DNA of 64,000 nucleotides from assembly GCF_013618865.1 (NCBI RefSeq), contig NZ_JABSOE010000005.1:43993-107992 (forward strand). The letters run 5' to 3'. Made by a program: the position numbers and the translations under genes. Source of the DNA: Phocaeicola faecicola. Its GTDB lineage: Bacteria; Bacteroidota; Bacteroidia; Bacteroidales; Bacteroidaceae. This document shows, one piece after another, positions 18,087 through 26,974 of the stretch. The notes beneath the pieces were generated by a model. That model was given only the letters and a program-made list of their open reading frames with translations, searched no databases and was not told the origin of the DNA. Every line of letters begins with the position of its first letter. Within the stretch, counting starts at the first letter, position 1.

Positions 18087-19121
18087 ATGAAAAAAAGAAT
18101 CTTAGTTACAGGTGGAACCGGATACATCGGTTCACATACCGTAGTGGAACTTCAGAACAACGGGTATGAAGTGATTATTGTAGATAACTTGTCGAATTCC
18201 CGCGCTGAAGTGGTAGACAGCATCGAGCAGATTACAGGCATCCGCCCGGCTTTCGAAAAGGTGGATTGTCTGGATTATGAAGGTATGGATGCGGTGTTTG
18301 CTAAATATCCGGGTATCCAGGGTGTGATTCATTTTGCGGCAAGCAAGGCTGTAGGAGAATCGGTAGAAAAACCATTGAAATATTACCGTAATAATCTGGT
18401 TTCGCTGATCAACCTGTTGGAACTGATGCCGAAGCACAATGTACAGGGCATTATTTTCTCTTCTTCTTGTACGGTATACGGACAGCCGGATGTATTGCCG
18501 GTAACCGAAGCGGCTCCGATCAAGAAGGCAGAATCTCCTTATGGAAATACCAAGCAGGTGAACGAAGAAATCATCCGTGATACAGTGGCTTCAGGTGCTC
18601 CGATCCGTGCGATCCTGTTGCGTTACTTCAATCCGATCGGTGCGCATCCAAGTGCATTGATTGGTGAGTTGCCAAACGGTGTTCCGCAGAACCTGATTCC
18701 TTACCTGACACAGACAGCGATGGGAATCCGTGAAAAACTGAGCGTATTCGGTGACGATTATGATACACCTGACGGTTCTTGTATCCGCGACTATATTTAT
18801 GTAGTCGACCTGGCAAAGGCACACGTAATTGCCATGAACCGTATTCTGGAAAACAAGCAGAAGGAAAACGTGGAAGTATTCAACGTGGGTACCGGACGCG
18901 GACTTTCTGTACTGGAACTGATTCATGCATTCGAATCGGCTACCGGAGTGAAACTGAACTATCAGATCGTAGGCCGTCGTGCCGGTGATATCGTGAAGGT
19001 ATGGGCCGATCCTTCTTACGCAAACAACGAGCTGGGATGGAAGGCTGAAGCGACTATCGAAGACACTTTGCGGTCTGCATGGAACTGGCAGGTTCACCTT
19101 CGTGAGACCGGAGTGCAATAA
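18087..19121 (+). CDS. galE: UDP-glucose 4-epimerase
   Basis: Cytoplasmic extended-SDR enzyme of 344 residues. It interconverts UDP-glucose and UDP-galactose in the Leloir pathway and supplies UDP-Gal for surface polysaccharides. Visible: the Rossmann motif TGGTGYIGSH (8-17), DNLSNS (31-36), the catalytic Ser-Tyr-Lys set in SSSCTVYG and SPYGNTK, and the substrate-loop RYFNPIGAHPSALIGE. Length is normal. It has its own promoter and no co-transcribed neighbour. Confidence 0.97.
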   Translation: MKKRILVTGGTGYIGSHTVVELQNNGYEVIIVDNLSNSRAEVVDSIEQITGIRPAFEKVDCLDYEGMDAVFAKYPGIQGVIHFAASKAVGESVEKPLKYYRNNLVSLINLLELMPKHNVQGIIFSSSCTVYGQPDVLPVTEAAPIKKAESPYGNTKQVNEEIIRDTVASGAPIRAILLRYFNPIGAHPSALIGELPNGVPQNLIPYLTQTAMGIREKLSVFGDDYDTPDGSCIRDYIYVVDLAKAHVIAMNRILENKQKENVEVFNVGTGRGLSVLELIHAFESATGVKLNYQIVGRRAGDIVKVWADPSYANNELGWKAEATIEDTLRSAWNWQVHLRETGVQ

Positions 19122-19312
19122 AATTTGATTTTTTCAAAAAAAAAATAGCATAAACTACGAACAATTTTACACCTTCAGGTGTTATTATTTCAAAGGTGAG
19201 CCTCTTGCACGCTTTGGATATGTGAATATCGGAAGAGTGTACCGTTCATTCGGAAAAGATGCTCATTATATAGTAGTTTTGTCGTGTTTTATTTTGTGTT
19301 TGTGTTGTGATT

Positions 19313-19346
19313 GTTCCTCGGCGTGAGCCGGGGAACATTTTTTTTA
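19313..19346 (+). terminator. Terminator in galE-ClC gap
   Basis: 10-bp stem 19313-19322/19327-19336 with a GTGA loop and one wobble pair, then a run of T residues. It lies about 190 bp after galE, so it ends galE or a small RNA in between. Confidence 0.8.
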
Positions 19347-19378
19347 TCCCCGTGCTTCCGCTAAAAGAGTTTAAACTC

Positions 19379-19410
19379 TTTGTCTGTTTTCCCGAATAGT
19401 AGTACTTTTG
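19379..19410 (+). promoter_or_regulatory. Consensus promoter of ClC channel gene
   Basis: TTTG (19379-19382), 20 bp, TACTTTTG (19403-19410): exact Bacteroidetes consensus. It sits 28 bp before the start codon. Confidence 0.8.
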
Positions 19411-19438
19411 CGGTCGTTTTCAGGATGAATAAGGTATT

Positions 19439-20707
19439 ATGAACAGAAAGAGTTGGTTAAAGATTGAACAGTTTCCCTTATTGGTGTATTTGGTGAAGTG
19501 GCTATGCCTTTCGGTAGTGGCCGGAGTATGTATCGGCAGTGCCTCGGCCTTGTTGCTGGTATCGCTGAGCTGGGCTACGGATTTCCGTGAGAGTCACTTG
19601 TGGATGATTGCCCTGCTTCCGCTGGCGGGCTTGCTGATTGGAACAATGTATCATTACTGGGCGGGTACGGCTGCCCGTGGAAATAACTTCCTGATCGAGG
19701 AGATACGTTCTCCGAAGGATATCATTCCGTTCCGTATGGCGCCCCTGGTGTATGTGGGTACTGTCCTTACGCACCTGTTCGGAGGATCGGCCGGACGGGA
19801 AGGAACGGGGGTACAGATGGGTGGAGCCATTGCCGACCGCTTTTCCCAGCTTTTTCACCTGCACAAGCGCGACCACCGGGTGATGGTACTGATCGGTATC
19901 AGTGCAGGTTTCGCCTCGGTCTTCGGTACTCCGCTGGCCGGTGCCGTATTCGGCCTGGAAGTCATTGTCATCGGAAGGATGCGTTACGAGGCCATTCTGC
20001 CGGCTTTTCTTTCGGCAGCCTTTGCACATCTCACTTGTGTGGCCTGGGGAGTGGCACACACGCATTATCCGCATCCGGTGGTGCCTTCACTGAACGTAGA
20101 GACGATTCTGTGGACCATACTGGCCGGTATCTTTTTCGGGGTGGCTGCCATGTGCTTCTCGCGCAGCATCGGTATGTGGGGACGGCTGGCTGCCCGTTAT
20201 GTGGCCTATCCTCCTTTGCGTCCGCTGCTGGGAGGTATCGTCATCGCACTGGCGGTGTGGCTGTTGGGAACAAGCAAGTACATCGGTCTGGGTGTGCCTA
20301 CTATCGTCGCTTCTTTTTCCGAACAGCAGATGTGGTACGACTTCCTGCTGAAGATTTTGCTTACCACCTTTACCATCGGTGTAGGTTTCAAGGGGGGAGA
20401 GGTGACTCCGCTCTTCTTCGTCGGAGCTACCCTGGGCAGTTTCCTTTCCATGTTTCTTCCCTTGCCCATGAGCCTGATGGCCGCAATGGGTTTTGTGGCC
20501 GTATTTTCAGGGGCCACCAATACCCCGATTGCCTGTACCCTCATGGGGATTGAGCTTTTTGGTGCCGAAGGGGGACTCTACCTGGGCATTGCCTGTGTGA
20601 TTGCTTATCTCTTCTCCGGTCACACCAGCATTTACACGGCCCAGATGATCGGCAGCCCGAAACACAGTGCTTTCATGCGGATGAAGGGAAAGACGCTGCA
20701 GGCTTGA
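19439..20707 (+). CDS. ClC-family chloride channel/antiporter
   Basis: Polytopic inner-membrane protein of 422 residues with the ClC core: GSAGREGTGVQMGG (about 118-131), which includes the gating Glu of GREGx, and GFKGGEVTPLFFVGATLG (about 318-335). The first selectivity motif has Thr where GREGP is usual. No C-terminal CBS domains, so it is a short ClC. It may act as a chloride/proton exchanger in acid or osmotic stress. Fluoride specificity is possible for some bacterial ClCs but not shown here. The MATE gene follows by 29 bp and is likely co-transcribed. Confidence 0.92.
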   Translation: MNRKSWLKIEQFPLLVYLVKWLCLSVVAGVCIGSASALLLVSLSWATDFRESHLWMIALLPLAGLLIGTMYHYWAGTAARGNNFLIEEIRSPKDIIPFRMAPLVYVGTVLTHLFGGSAGREGTGVQMGGAIADRFSQLFHLHKRDHRVMVLIGISAGFASVFGTPLAGAVFGLEVIVIGRMRYEAILPAFLSAAFAHLTCVAWGVAHTHYPHPVVPSLNVETILWTILAGIFFGVAAMCFSRSIGMWGRLAARYVAYPPLRPLLGGIVIALAVWLLGTSKYIGLGVPTIVASFSEQQMWYDFLLKILLTTFTIGVGFKGGEVTPLFFVGATLGSFLSMFLPLPMSLMAAMGFVAVFSGATNTPIACTLMGIELFGAEGGLYLGIACVIAYLFSGHTSIYTAQMIGSPKHSAFMRMKGKTLQA

Positions 20708-20736
20708 GGAACAATCGAATATAGACAAGATAAATT

Positions 20737-22125
20737 ATGGCACAATCAAAAGAAATGACGTCAGGGCCTTCTTTGCCCCTGATTCTGAATTTTACACTGC
20801 CCCTTTTGCTGGGGAATCTGCTGCAGCAGACGTATTCGCTGGTGGATGCTGCCATTGTGGGGAAGTTTCTGGGAATTAATGCGCTGGCTTCGGTGGGCGC
20901 AAGTACTTCGGTCGTATTTCTGATTCTGGGTTTCTGTAACGGCTGTTGCAGCGGCTTCGGCATTCCGGTGGCCCAGAAGTTCGGGGCACGCGACTATATG
21001 ACCATGCGGCGCCTGGTGTCGGTGAGCCTGAAACTGGCGGGAGTGATGTCGGTGGGCATTGCCCTTGTGACCAGCCTGCTCTGTGCTTATATCCTGCACA
21101 GCATGCAGACGCCCGATAACATTTTCGACGGGGCTTACCACTACCTGCTGATTACCTTTATCGGTATTCCCTGTACGTTTTATTACAACCTGCTTTCCAG
21201 CATTATCCGTGCATTGGGCGACAGCAAGACGCCTTTCTGGTTCTTGCTTTTTGCTACGGTACTGAATATCCTGCTCGATATCTTCTGTATCCTGGTACTG
21301 GGATGGGGAGTGGCTGGAGCGGCCCTTGCGACGGTCTTTTCGCAGGGACTTTCGGCATTCCTGTGCTGTCATTACATGTACCGGAAGTTTGATATTCTGA
21401 AGACCACGGCTTCCGACCGCCGCTTCCGTCCGGAACTGGCAAAGCAGCTGCTGGGAATCGGGGTGCCGATGGGACTTCAGTTTTCGATTACGGCCATCGG
21501 AAGCATCATGCTCCAGAGTGCGAACAATGCCCTGGGAACGGCCTGTGTCGCTGCCTTCACGGCGGCCATGCGTATCAAGATGGTCTTCCTCTGTGCGCTG
21601 GAGAGCTTGGGTATGGCCATGGCCACCTACTGCGGACAGAATTACGGGGCCGGTAAGCCGGAACGCATCTGGCAGGGAATCAAGTCGGCTACGTGGATGA
21701 TGCTGGTCTATGTGGCCTGTGTCATTGCCTTGCTGTGGGGCTTCTCCGAGCCGTTTGCCATGCTGTTCATCGATCCGTCGGAAACGGAGGTCATCGACTA
21801 TACGGCCCTCTTCCTGCATATCAATGTATCGTTCTTCCCCTTCCTGGGCTCGCTGTGTATCTTGCGCTATTCCATTCAGGGAGCGGGATATACCATGCTG
21901 GCCATGTTCTCGGGGGTGGCAGAGATGATTGCCCGTATCCTGGTGAGTGTGGTCATCGTGCCGATATGGGGATTTACCGGAGTCTGCTTCGGAGATTCTA
22001 CGGCCTGGATCTTTGCCAATCTCTTCCTGGTACCGGCCTTTATCTATATGTACCGCCGGCTGCGGCAGATTGTACAGAAAGAGGGCAGGGACGGTAGCGG
22101 AGAGAACGCTCCGGTTTCTGCTTAA
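20737..22125 (+). CDS. MATE-family efflux transporter
   Basis: Twelve-TM inner-membrane exporter of 462 residues. The two pseudo-repeats are recognisable: LILNFTLPLLLGNLLQQTYS at the N-terminus and LLGIGVPMGLQFSITAIGS near residue 240. SSIIRALGDSKTPFW and AMATYCGQNYGAGKPERIWQG are MATE-typical loops. It would expel cationic drugs, dyes or metabolites with Na+ or H+. It sits 29 bp after the ClC gene and a strong terminator follows. Substrate unknown. Confidence 0.93.
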   Translation: MAQSKEMTSGPSLPLILNFTLPLLLGNLLQQTYSLVDAAIVGKFLGINALASVGASTSVVFLILGFCNGCCSGFGIPVAQKFGARDYMTMRRLVSVSLKLAGVMSVGIALVTSLLCAYILHSMQTPDNIFDGAYHYLLITFIGIPCTFYYNLLSSIIRALGDSKTPFWFLLFATVLNILLDIFCILVLGWGVAGAALATVFSQGLSAFLCCHYMYRKFDILKTTASDRRFRPELAKQLLGIGVPMGLQFSITAIGSIMLQSANNALGTACVAAFTAAMRIKMVFLCALESLGMAMATYCGQNYGAGKPERIWQGIKSATWMMLVYVACVIALLWGFSEPFAMLFIDPSETEVIDYTALFLHINVSFFPFLGSLCILRYSIQGAGYTMLAMFSGVAEMIARILVSVVIVPIWGFTGVCFGDSTAWIFANLFLVPAFIYMYRRLRQIVQKEGRDGSGENAPVSA

Positions 22126-22182
22126 GGAAATGCCTGCGCAAAAGCAGGGATGCGGACACGCATCGTTATGCGTCATGCAACA

Positions 22183-22240
22183 GCCCGCCATGTTTTTCAA
22201 AATCATCGCCGTCTTTTTGAAAAACATGGCGGGCTTTTAT
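22183..22240 (+). terminator. Terminator of ClC-MATE unit
   Basis: Near-perfect stem of about 18 bp (arms from 22183 and ending 22234, GCCCGCCATG with CATGGCGGGC) followed by TTTTAT. The rest of the 362-bp gap (22126-22487) shows nothing else I can name. Confidence 0.85.
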
Positions 22241-22487
22241 GTGGTGCATAAAGGTGTGTCTTCGGAAATACCTTTATGCAGGGGAAGTGACATGCCGTGA
22301 TCTGTTCCGGAACTGGTACATCGTGCAACCGGTGGAAGAATCGTGCACGGCCGACTGCCCGTTTACTTCCAGACGGTTTGTTGATGGGGATTACATGATT
22401 TATTCCTATATTTATTGCGGGATAGGCGTGAGGTGAACCGGCTTGTCCCGTAATGTGTTTATTTATTTACTTTACTGAAAAACGACT

Positions 22488-24269
22488 ATGGAAAAACGAA
22501 GAATATTATGGTGTGCATTCGCCTGTATTTGCAGCCTGGGTATGGCACAGACGGTAAAGGTGTATGACGTGGCGGAATACGGTCTCAAGGCCGGAACAAA
22601 GAAGAATGTGTCGCAGGCAATGAACAGGCTGGTCGACACCATCAAGCAGGAGTGCGATGAAAGCGACAGCATAGTCATCCGCTTCCATGAGGGGGTGTAT
22701 CATTTTCACGAAAAGGGGGCAGCTTCGCGCGTATATTATATTTCCAACCACGATCAGGACAATCCCAAAAAGGTGGGACTTCCGCTGGAGGGCATGAAGC
22801 ATCTTACCGTGGAGGGAAACGGGGCGCAGTTGGTCTTTCACGGACGGATGCTGCCCGTATCGCTGTTGCATTCGGAGAACTGTACCTTGCAGGATTTCAG
22901 CATCGATTTCGCTGCTCCTCATATCACGCAGGTGAAGATTGTGGCTTCCGACCCGGAAAAGGGGATTACCTTTGAACCGGCTCCCTGGGTGAACTGCCGT
23001 ATTACCCGGGATTCGATATTCGAAGCTTATGGCGAAGGATGGGAACTGACTCCACAGTGGGGAGTGGCTTTTGAGCCGGATACCCGTCGGCTGATATACA
23101 ATGCCGGAGATATGGGTTGTCCGGTAAAAGGGGTATATAAGGTGGGTGAAAACCGGATACAGGCTCCGGGATGGAAGGACCCGCGGCTGGTGCCGGGGAC
23201 TGTCTTTGCCATGCGGGGCTGGGGACGGCCTGCACCGGGAATCTTCCTGTCGCACAACGTAAACACTTCTTTGTCGCGCATCAGCGTGCATTATGCGGAG
23301 GGAATGGGACTTCTGGCACAGTTGTGCGAGAACATTACGCTCGACGGATTCAACGTTTGCCTGAAAGGGGAAAACGATCCGCGCTATTTTACGACGCAGG
23401 CGGATGCGACTCATTTTTCGGGATGCAAGGGAAAGATTATTTCCAGAAACGGACTGTATGAGGGGATGATGGATGATGCCATCAACGTGCACGGTACGTA
23501 TCTGAAAGTGATCAGGCGCATTGACAACCGTACGCTGGTGGGGCGTTACATGCACGGACAGTCCTGGGGATTTGAGTGGGGACGTCCTGGCGATGACGTG
23601 CAGTTCATTGCTTCGAAAACCATGGAGATTGTGGGAGACACCAGCCGCATTGTGTCTATCCGTCCTTACGATAAGGAGGAAATAGCGGGAGCCAGGGAAT
23701 ATCTAATTACGTTCGGCAGTGATGTTCCGGCGCAGGTAAGCGGACAGGAGGGATTCGGAATGGAAAATCTTACCTGGTCGCCGGAAGTGGAGTTCTGTCA
23801 CAATGTCATCAGGAACAACCGTGCACGGGGTGCGCTGTTCAGTACCCCTCGCCGTACGGTAGTGGAGCATAACGTATTTGACCATACTTCGGGGACGGCT
23901 ATCCTGCTTTGCGGCGACTGCAACGGGTGGTATGAGACCGGTGCCTGCCGCGACGTGCGCATCCGTCACAATCAGTTTATCAATGCGCTTACCAGTATGT
24001 ACCAGTTTACCAATGCGGTGATTTCCATTTATCCCGAAATACCCGACCTGGACGGTCAGACGCAGTATTTCCACGGGGGAAATCAGGAAGCTATTGTCAT
24101 AGAGGAAAATGAATTCGATGTGTTCGATGCGCCTGTGCTGTATGCCAAATCGGTAGACGGACTGGTGTTCCGCAATAACGTCATAAAGACCAATACGGAA
24201 TATAAGCCTTTCCATTTCAATCAGAGCCGCTTCTGGCTGCAGCGGGTGAAGAATGTCTTTATCAGATAA
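22488..24269 (+). CDS. GH110-like exo-alpha-1,3-galactosidase (parallel beta-helix)
   Basis: Secreted protein of 593 residues with a signal peptide (cleavage near A20). It is a right-handed beta-helix enzyme that resembles the Bacteroides GlaA/GlaB (GH110) alpha-1,3-galactosidases, which remove terminal alpha-1,3-Gal from blood-group-B or linear alpha-Gal glycans. Supporting features: N-terminal YDVAEYGLKAGTKKN, the helix-coil repeats, and MMDDAINVHGTYLKV with an Asp-Asp pair near residue 328, where the family carries its catalytic acids. The family is about 600 residues, as here. No SusCD neighbours; monocistronic. Subfamily A or B (branched or linear substrate) cannot be assigned by eye. 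A generic pectate-lyase-fold protein is the fallback. Confidence 0.78.
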   Translation: MEKRRILWCAFACICSLGMAQTVKVYDVAEYGLKAGTKKNVSQAMNRLVDTIKQECDESDSIVIRFHEGVYHFHEKGAASRVYYISNHDQDNPKKVGLPLEGMKHLTVEGNGAQLVFHGRMLPVSLLHSENCTLQDFSIDFAAPHITQVKIVASDPEKGITFEPAPWVNCRITRDSIFEAYGEGWELTPQWGVAFEPDTRRLIYNAGDMGCPVKGVYKVGENRIQAPGWKDPRLVPGTVFAMRGWGRPAPGIFLSHNVNTSLSRISVHYAEGMGLLAQLCENITLDGFNVCLKGENDPRYFTTQADATHFSGCKGKIISRNGLYEGMMDDAINVHGTYLKVIRRIDNRTLVGRYMHGQSWGFEWGRPGDDVQFIASKTMEIVGDTSRIVSIRPYDKEEIAGAREYLITFGSDVPAQVSGQEGFGMENLTWSPEVEFCHNVIRNNRARGALFSTPRRTVVEHNVFDHTSGTAILLCGDCNGWYETGACRDVRIRHNQFINALTSMYQFTNAVISIYPEIPDLDGQTQYFHGGNQEAIVIEENEFDVFDAPVLYAKSVDGLVFRNNVIKTNTEYKPFHFNQSRFWLQRVKNVFIR

Positions 24270-24347
24270 CCGGGAGGGAGGTTTCGGACTGTATCTTCGG
24301 AGACTGGCTGTATCCGGGAGACCATCCGCAAAGAGAGTTCCCAACTA

Positions 24348-24392
24348 CAAAGGCCATAGTACGGGATGCGCTGCATCTTACCATGGCCTTTG
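24348..24392. terminator. Convergent hairpin between GH110 and xusC
   Basis: Perfect 10-bp inverted repeat CAAAGGCCAT/ATGGCCTTTG (24348-24357/24383-24392) between convergent genes. It lacks a clear T-run on either side. Confidence 0.4.
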
Positions 24393-24454
24393 AAAAGAGG
24401 ACAAATTACAGATAGATGGGACCACCGGCCCTGTTCCGGGGGCGGAAAGACCTG

Positions 24455-25564
24455 TCAGACAGTTGTCTTCCGTCTTCTGGTCCGTTTGAACCAGAGGTAG
24501 TAGCCGCTCAGCGGCAAGATACCTCCGATCAGGGCTGCCAGAAAATAAAGTATCTGGGTGGTGAGGCCTCCCCAGCTTCCGGTATGGAAGGCATAAAACC
24601 ACATCTTCAGCTGCTGCGCCCGTGGAGTATCCTGATAGGGAATGACCTTCCGTATCTCGCCGGTGCGGGAGTCGAAACGGACCGTATCGCTGCGTCTCAT
24701 CCTGCCGGGAAGACTGATTTTGGCTTCACTCCGGCTCAGGGTGATGGAGGCATACGAGGGATACTGCTGATGAAGCTCTCGCATGACCTTGTCCCAGACC
24801 GCATAGTCGAATGCGGCGGCTCTTTCTTCTTTGGGAGAAGAATGGGAGGGCGATTTCGGTGCCTGCGACCGTGAAGGCGAAGCCCCCAGCAGACTGTAGG
24901 CAGCGTTCCGGTACCACGGGAAGGACCAGGTGAGACCGGTCAGTGCCATGACCAGCAGGAAAAGAGTGGCATAAAAGCCGAGAGACACGTGGCTGTCGTA
25001 CCAGAACCTTTTCCATCCCTTGTTGCAGGCTACCCGCAAACGGTTTTTCAATGCCCTCCGGTTGCGCGGAATCCAGATAACCAGTCCCGATACCAGGATG
25101 AACACCATGAGCAGGGTAGTGATGCCTACCACGGTTTTACCGGCCGAGGCTCCGCCCTTGAAGGCCGGAGGGTCCAGCAGCCAGCGGTGCAATTTGCGCA
25201 GGGTCTGGAAAAACGGATGGGTCTGTGTCCAGCCGTTCACTTCTCCCGTATAGGGATTGAGGCTCAGGGAGCGTTTCCCCGTTTCCTTGAAAGCGGCCAT
25301 CCAGGTTTCCCCAGGGTTGCCTGAAAGCTGCAGAGAGGTCAGATGCAGCGAATCAGGCACTTGCTCTCCAATCCGTGCTACTATTTCGGAAGGAGAGAGG
25401 GGAGGGATGTTTCCTTGTTCCGTAACCCGGTAAAGATGAGGATTCATTCCTCGGGTGATTTCCCGTTCGAAGACCAGGGCTGCCCCTGTCAGGCAGATCA
25501 CCGTAATGACCAGTCCCAGGGGAAGCGATATCCATAAATGGATGTGGTGGAATAGTTTATTCAT
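24455..25564 (-). CDS. xusC: PepSY-domain inner-membrane protein, XusC-like
   Basis: Inner-membrane protein of 369 residues of the PepSY_TM family. One TM lies near the N-terminus (after FHHIHLWISLPLG), a PepSY-type periplasmic stretch follows, then TMs near residues 140, 200 and 340. Such proteins are thought to reduce or release ferric siderophore iron in the periplasm. The order TonB receptor, DUF4374 lipoprotein, PepSY protein matches the xusABC xenosiderophore operon of Bacteroides thetaiotaomicron. I use ATG 25564; a TTG at 25573 would add only three residues. It is 19 bp after xusB. Assignment rests on family and synteny. Confidence 0.85.
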   Translation of the reverse strand: MNKLFHHIHLWISLPLGLVITVICLTGAALVFEREITRGMNPHLYRVTEQGNIPPLSPSEIVARIGEQVPDSLHLTSLQLSGNPGETWMAAFKETGKRSLSLNPYTGEVNGWTQTHPFFQTLRKLHRWLLDPPAFKGGASAGKTVVGITTLLMVFILVSGLVIWIPRNRRALKNRLRVACNKGWKRFWYDSHVSLGFYATLFLLVMALTGLTWSFPWYRNAAYSLLGASPSRSQAPKSPSHSSPKEERAAAFDYAVWDKVMRELHQQYPSYASITLSRSEAKISLPGRMRRSDTVRFDSRTGEIRKVIPYQDTPRAQQLKMWFYAFHTGSWGGLTTQILYFLAALIGGILPLSGYYLWFKRTRRRKTTV

Positions 25565-25583
25565 GACAATCAATGATAACTGC

Positions 25584-26960
25584 TTATTTTTCCTTCAACA
25601 GACTGACTCCCTTGATAGACTCGGTATCCACCTCGGCGCCACGTGTGGCCTTTCCTTCTTTGTCGATGGTATAGAGTGCCGGCAGTCGGCTGTCTGCAGT
25701 CTCAATCTCAAATGTGATGGTGTGGTTGTCGGTATCGACGGCACAGGCCAGGGCAATGTCGTTGATGAGGGCCGGCTCGGGAAGTCCGCTTACCTCGGTA
25801 TAGGCCTGGGTACGGACATCGAAGATACCGAAGCGCTTGTGGGAGCCTTCCGTAACCCCTGCCGTTCCGGCCTCGGTAAACAACTGCAGGCAGAACTTAT
25901 GGTCGCCTATATAGAAGCACTTCCACAGGTAATGACCGGTTTTCTCAGTCAGGTTCACATAATAATCGTCGTCTATGCCCACCGGCTTTCCGTTTTCGAT
26001 GTTCTTTCCGCTGATGCGCAATACCGCAGAAGGAACTTCCGGCACCGTTTTTCCGTAATTCTTGGCCGTGCTCTGGCAGAACAGGTAAATCTCATCGTCA
26101 ACCACTTCGATTCCCGTTTCCGTACGCGAACGCTGGTTGCCCTTGATCTGTCCGGCTTCCTTGCCCGGATGGTCCTTGCTTTTGCGGACGATGGCATGCT
26201 GGTACTTCAGATACTCTTTCTCCGGGTCTTCGGGATTGAACTCGTAGACACCGATGTAAAGGTTGTTTGCCAGGTCGGTACTGTAAGTTGCCTTGGCCCG
26301 GCTGGCCGGATCGGGCAAGAGATGCTTGGTGGTGTAGGAAAGCAATACATAATCTCCGAACTCGGCAATATCGCCTACCCCCCATGTCTCGCCTTCCATC
26401 AGGCTGGCCGGCTCCTTGCTCAGGTCGTCACAGTCGATGACACCGTCCACCACTGCGGCACTGAACTGTGTCAAGTCGATGAACTTCACCCGCTCGTAAT
26501 GGCCGTTTCCCGTCTGGTCGGACATCCCGATGAGGTAATTCTTGAAGATACCCCTTGCCTTCACGTCCCCGTCGAGCGCCACTCCGTTGCCGTGCGGGGT
26601 CAGTTTCCGGTCGACCAGTTTCCAGGCCTTGGTGATATAGTCGGAAGACGAGCCACCCTGTGAAGGATAATTCATGCCGATGAGGATCTCGTTATGGTAA
26701 TTGACAAAGTCGGGGTTGTTCCCGCTGAAGAAAATACGACCGTCGGGACGGGTCGGGTCGACGATGCCGCTGGCAGGATCATCCTTCTGCTGCAGATAAG
26801 CTCCGTTGTTTTCCCCTGAGCCACTGATGACGATGTGTTGTGTGGGTGAATTGCCGCCCATATCCGAAGCCTGACTGCCGGCGTAGTCTTCATTGCATGC
26901 ACTCAGCATACAGGCACACAGGGCAAGCCCTGAAATCTGAAAAAAAGTGTTTGTCTGCAT
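25584..26960 (-). CDS. xusB: DUF4374 siderophore-binding lipoprotein, XusB-like
   Basis: Surface lipoprotein of 458 residues with lipobox LSAC (Cys22). The body fits DUF4374, a beta-propeller-type family (YFVNYHNEILIGMNYPS-like blades, WKCFYIGDHKFCLQLFTE). XusB of B. thetaiotaomicron, a member of this family, captures ferric enterobactin and passes it to XusA. The gene lies between xusA (14 bp) and xusC (19 bp), so it is in the same transcript. Siderophore preference cannot be read from the sequence. Confidence 0.87.
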   Translation of the reverse strand: MQTNTFFQISGLALCACMLSACNEDYAGSQASDMGGNSPTQHIVISGSGENNGAYLQQKDDPASGIVDPTRPDGRIFFSGNNPDFVNYHNEILIGMNYPSQGGSSSDYITKAWKLVDRKLTPHGNGVALDGDVKARGIFKNYLIGMSDQTGNGHYERVKFIDLTQFSAAVVDGVIDCDDLSKEPASLMEGETWGVGDIAEFGDYVLLSYTTKHLLPDPASRAKATYSTDLANNLYIGVYEFNPEDPEKEYLKYQHAIVRKSKDHPGKEAGQIKGNQRSRTETGIEVVDDEIYLFCQSTAKNYGKTVPEVPSAVLRISGKNIENGKPVGIDDDYYVNLTEKTGHYLWKCFYIGDHKFCLQLFTEAGTAGVTEGSHKRFGIFDVRTQAYTEVSGLPEPALINDIALACAVDTDNHTITFEIETADSRLPALYTIDKEGKATRGAEVDTESIKGVSLLKEK

Positions 26961-26974
26961 GATTCTTTTTGGTC

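Larger units (their letters stand above)
19122..19438 (+). other. Intergenic gap galE to ClC channel gene
   Basis: 317 bp without a supportable gene. It holds an AT-rich stretch with a small ACACCTTCAGGTGT dyad (about 19169), the terminator at 19313, and the consensus promoter at 19379. Confidence 0.6.

Noticed and set aside
20761..22227. 488-codon minus-strand frame opposite the MATE gene
   Set aside because: Low-complexity His/Gln/Arg-rich shadow of a membrane-protein gene; no domain or ribosome site.
22488..24269. Reading the beta-helix protein as a pectate lyase or polygalacturonase
   Set aside because: The DDAINVHGTYLK segment and total length fit GH110 better, and GH28-type catalytic motifs are not seen.
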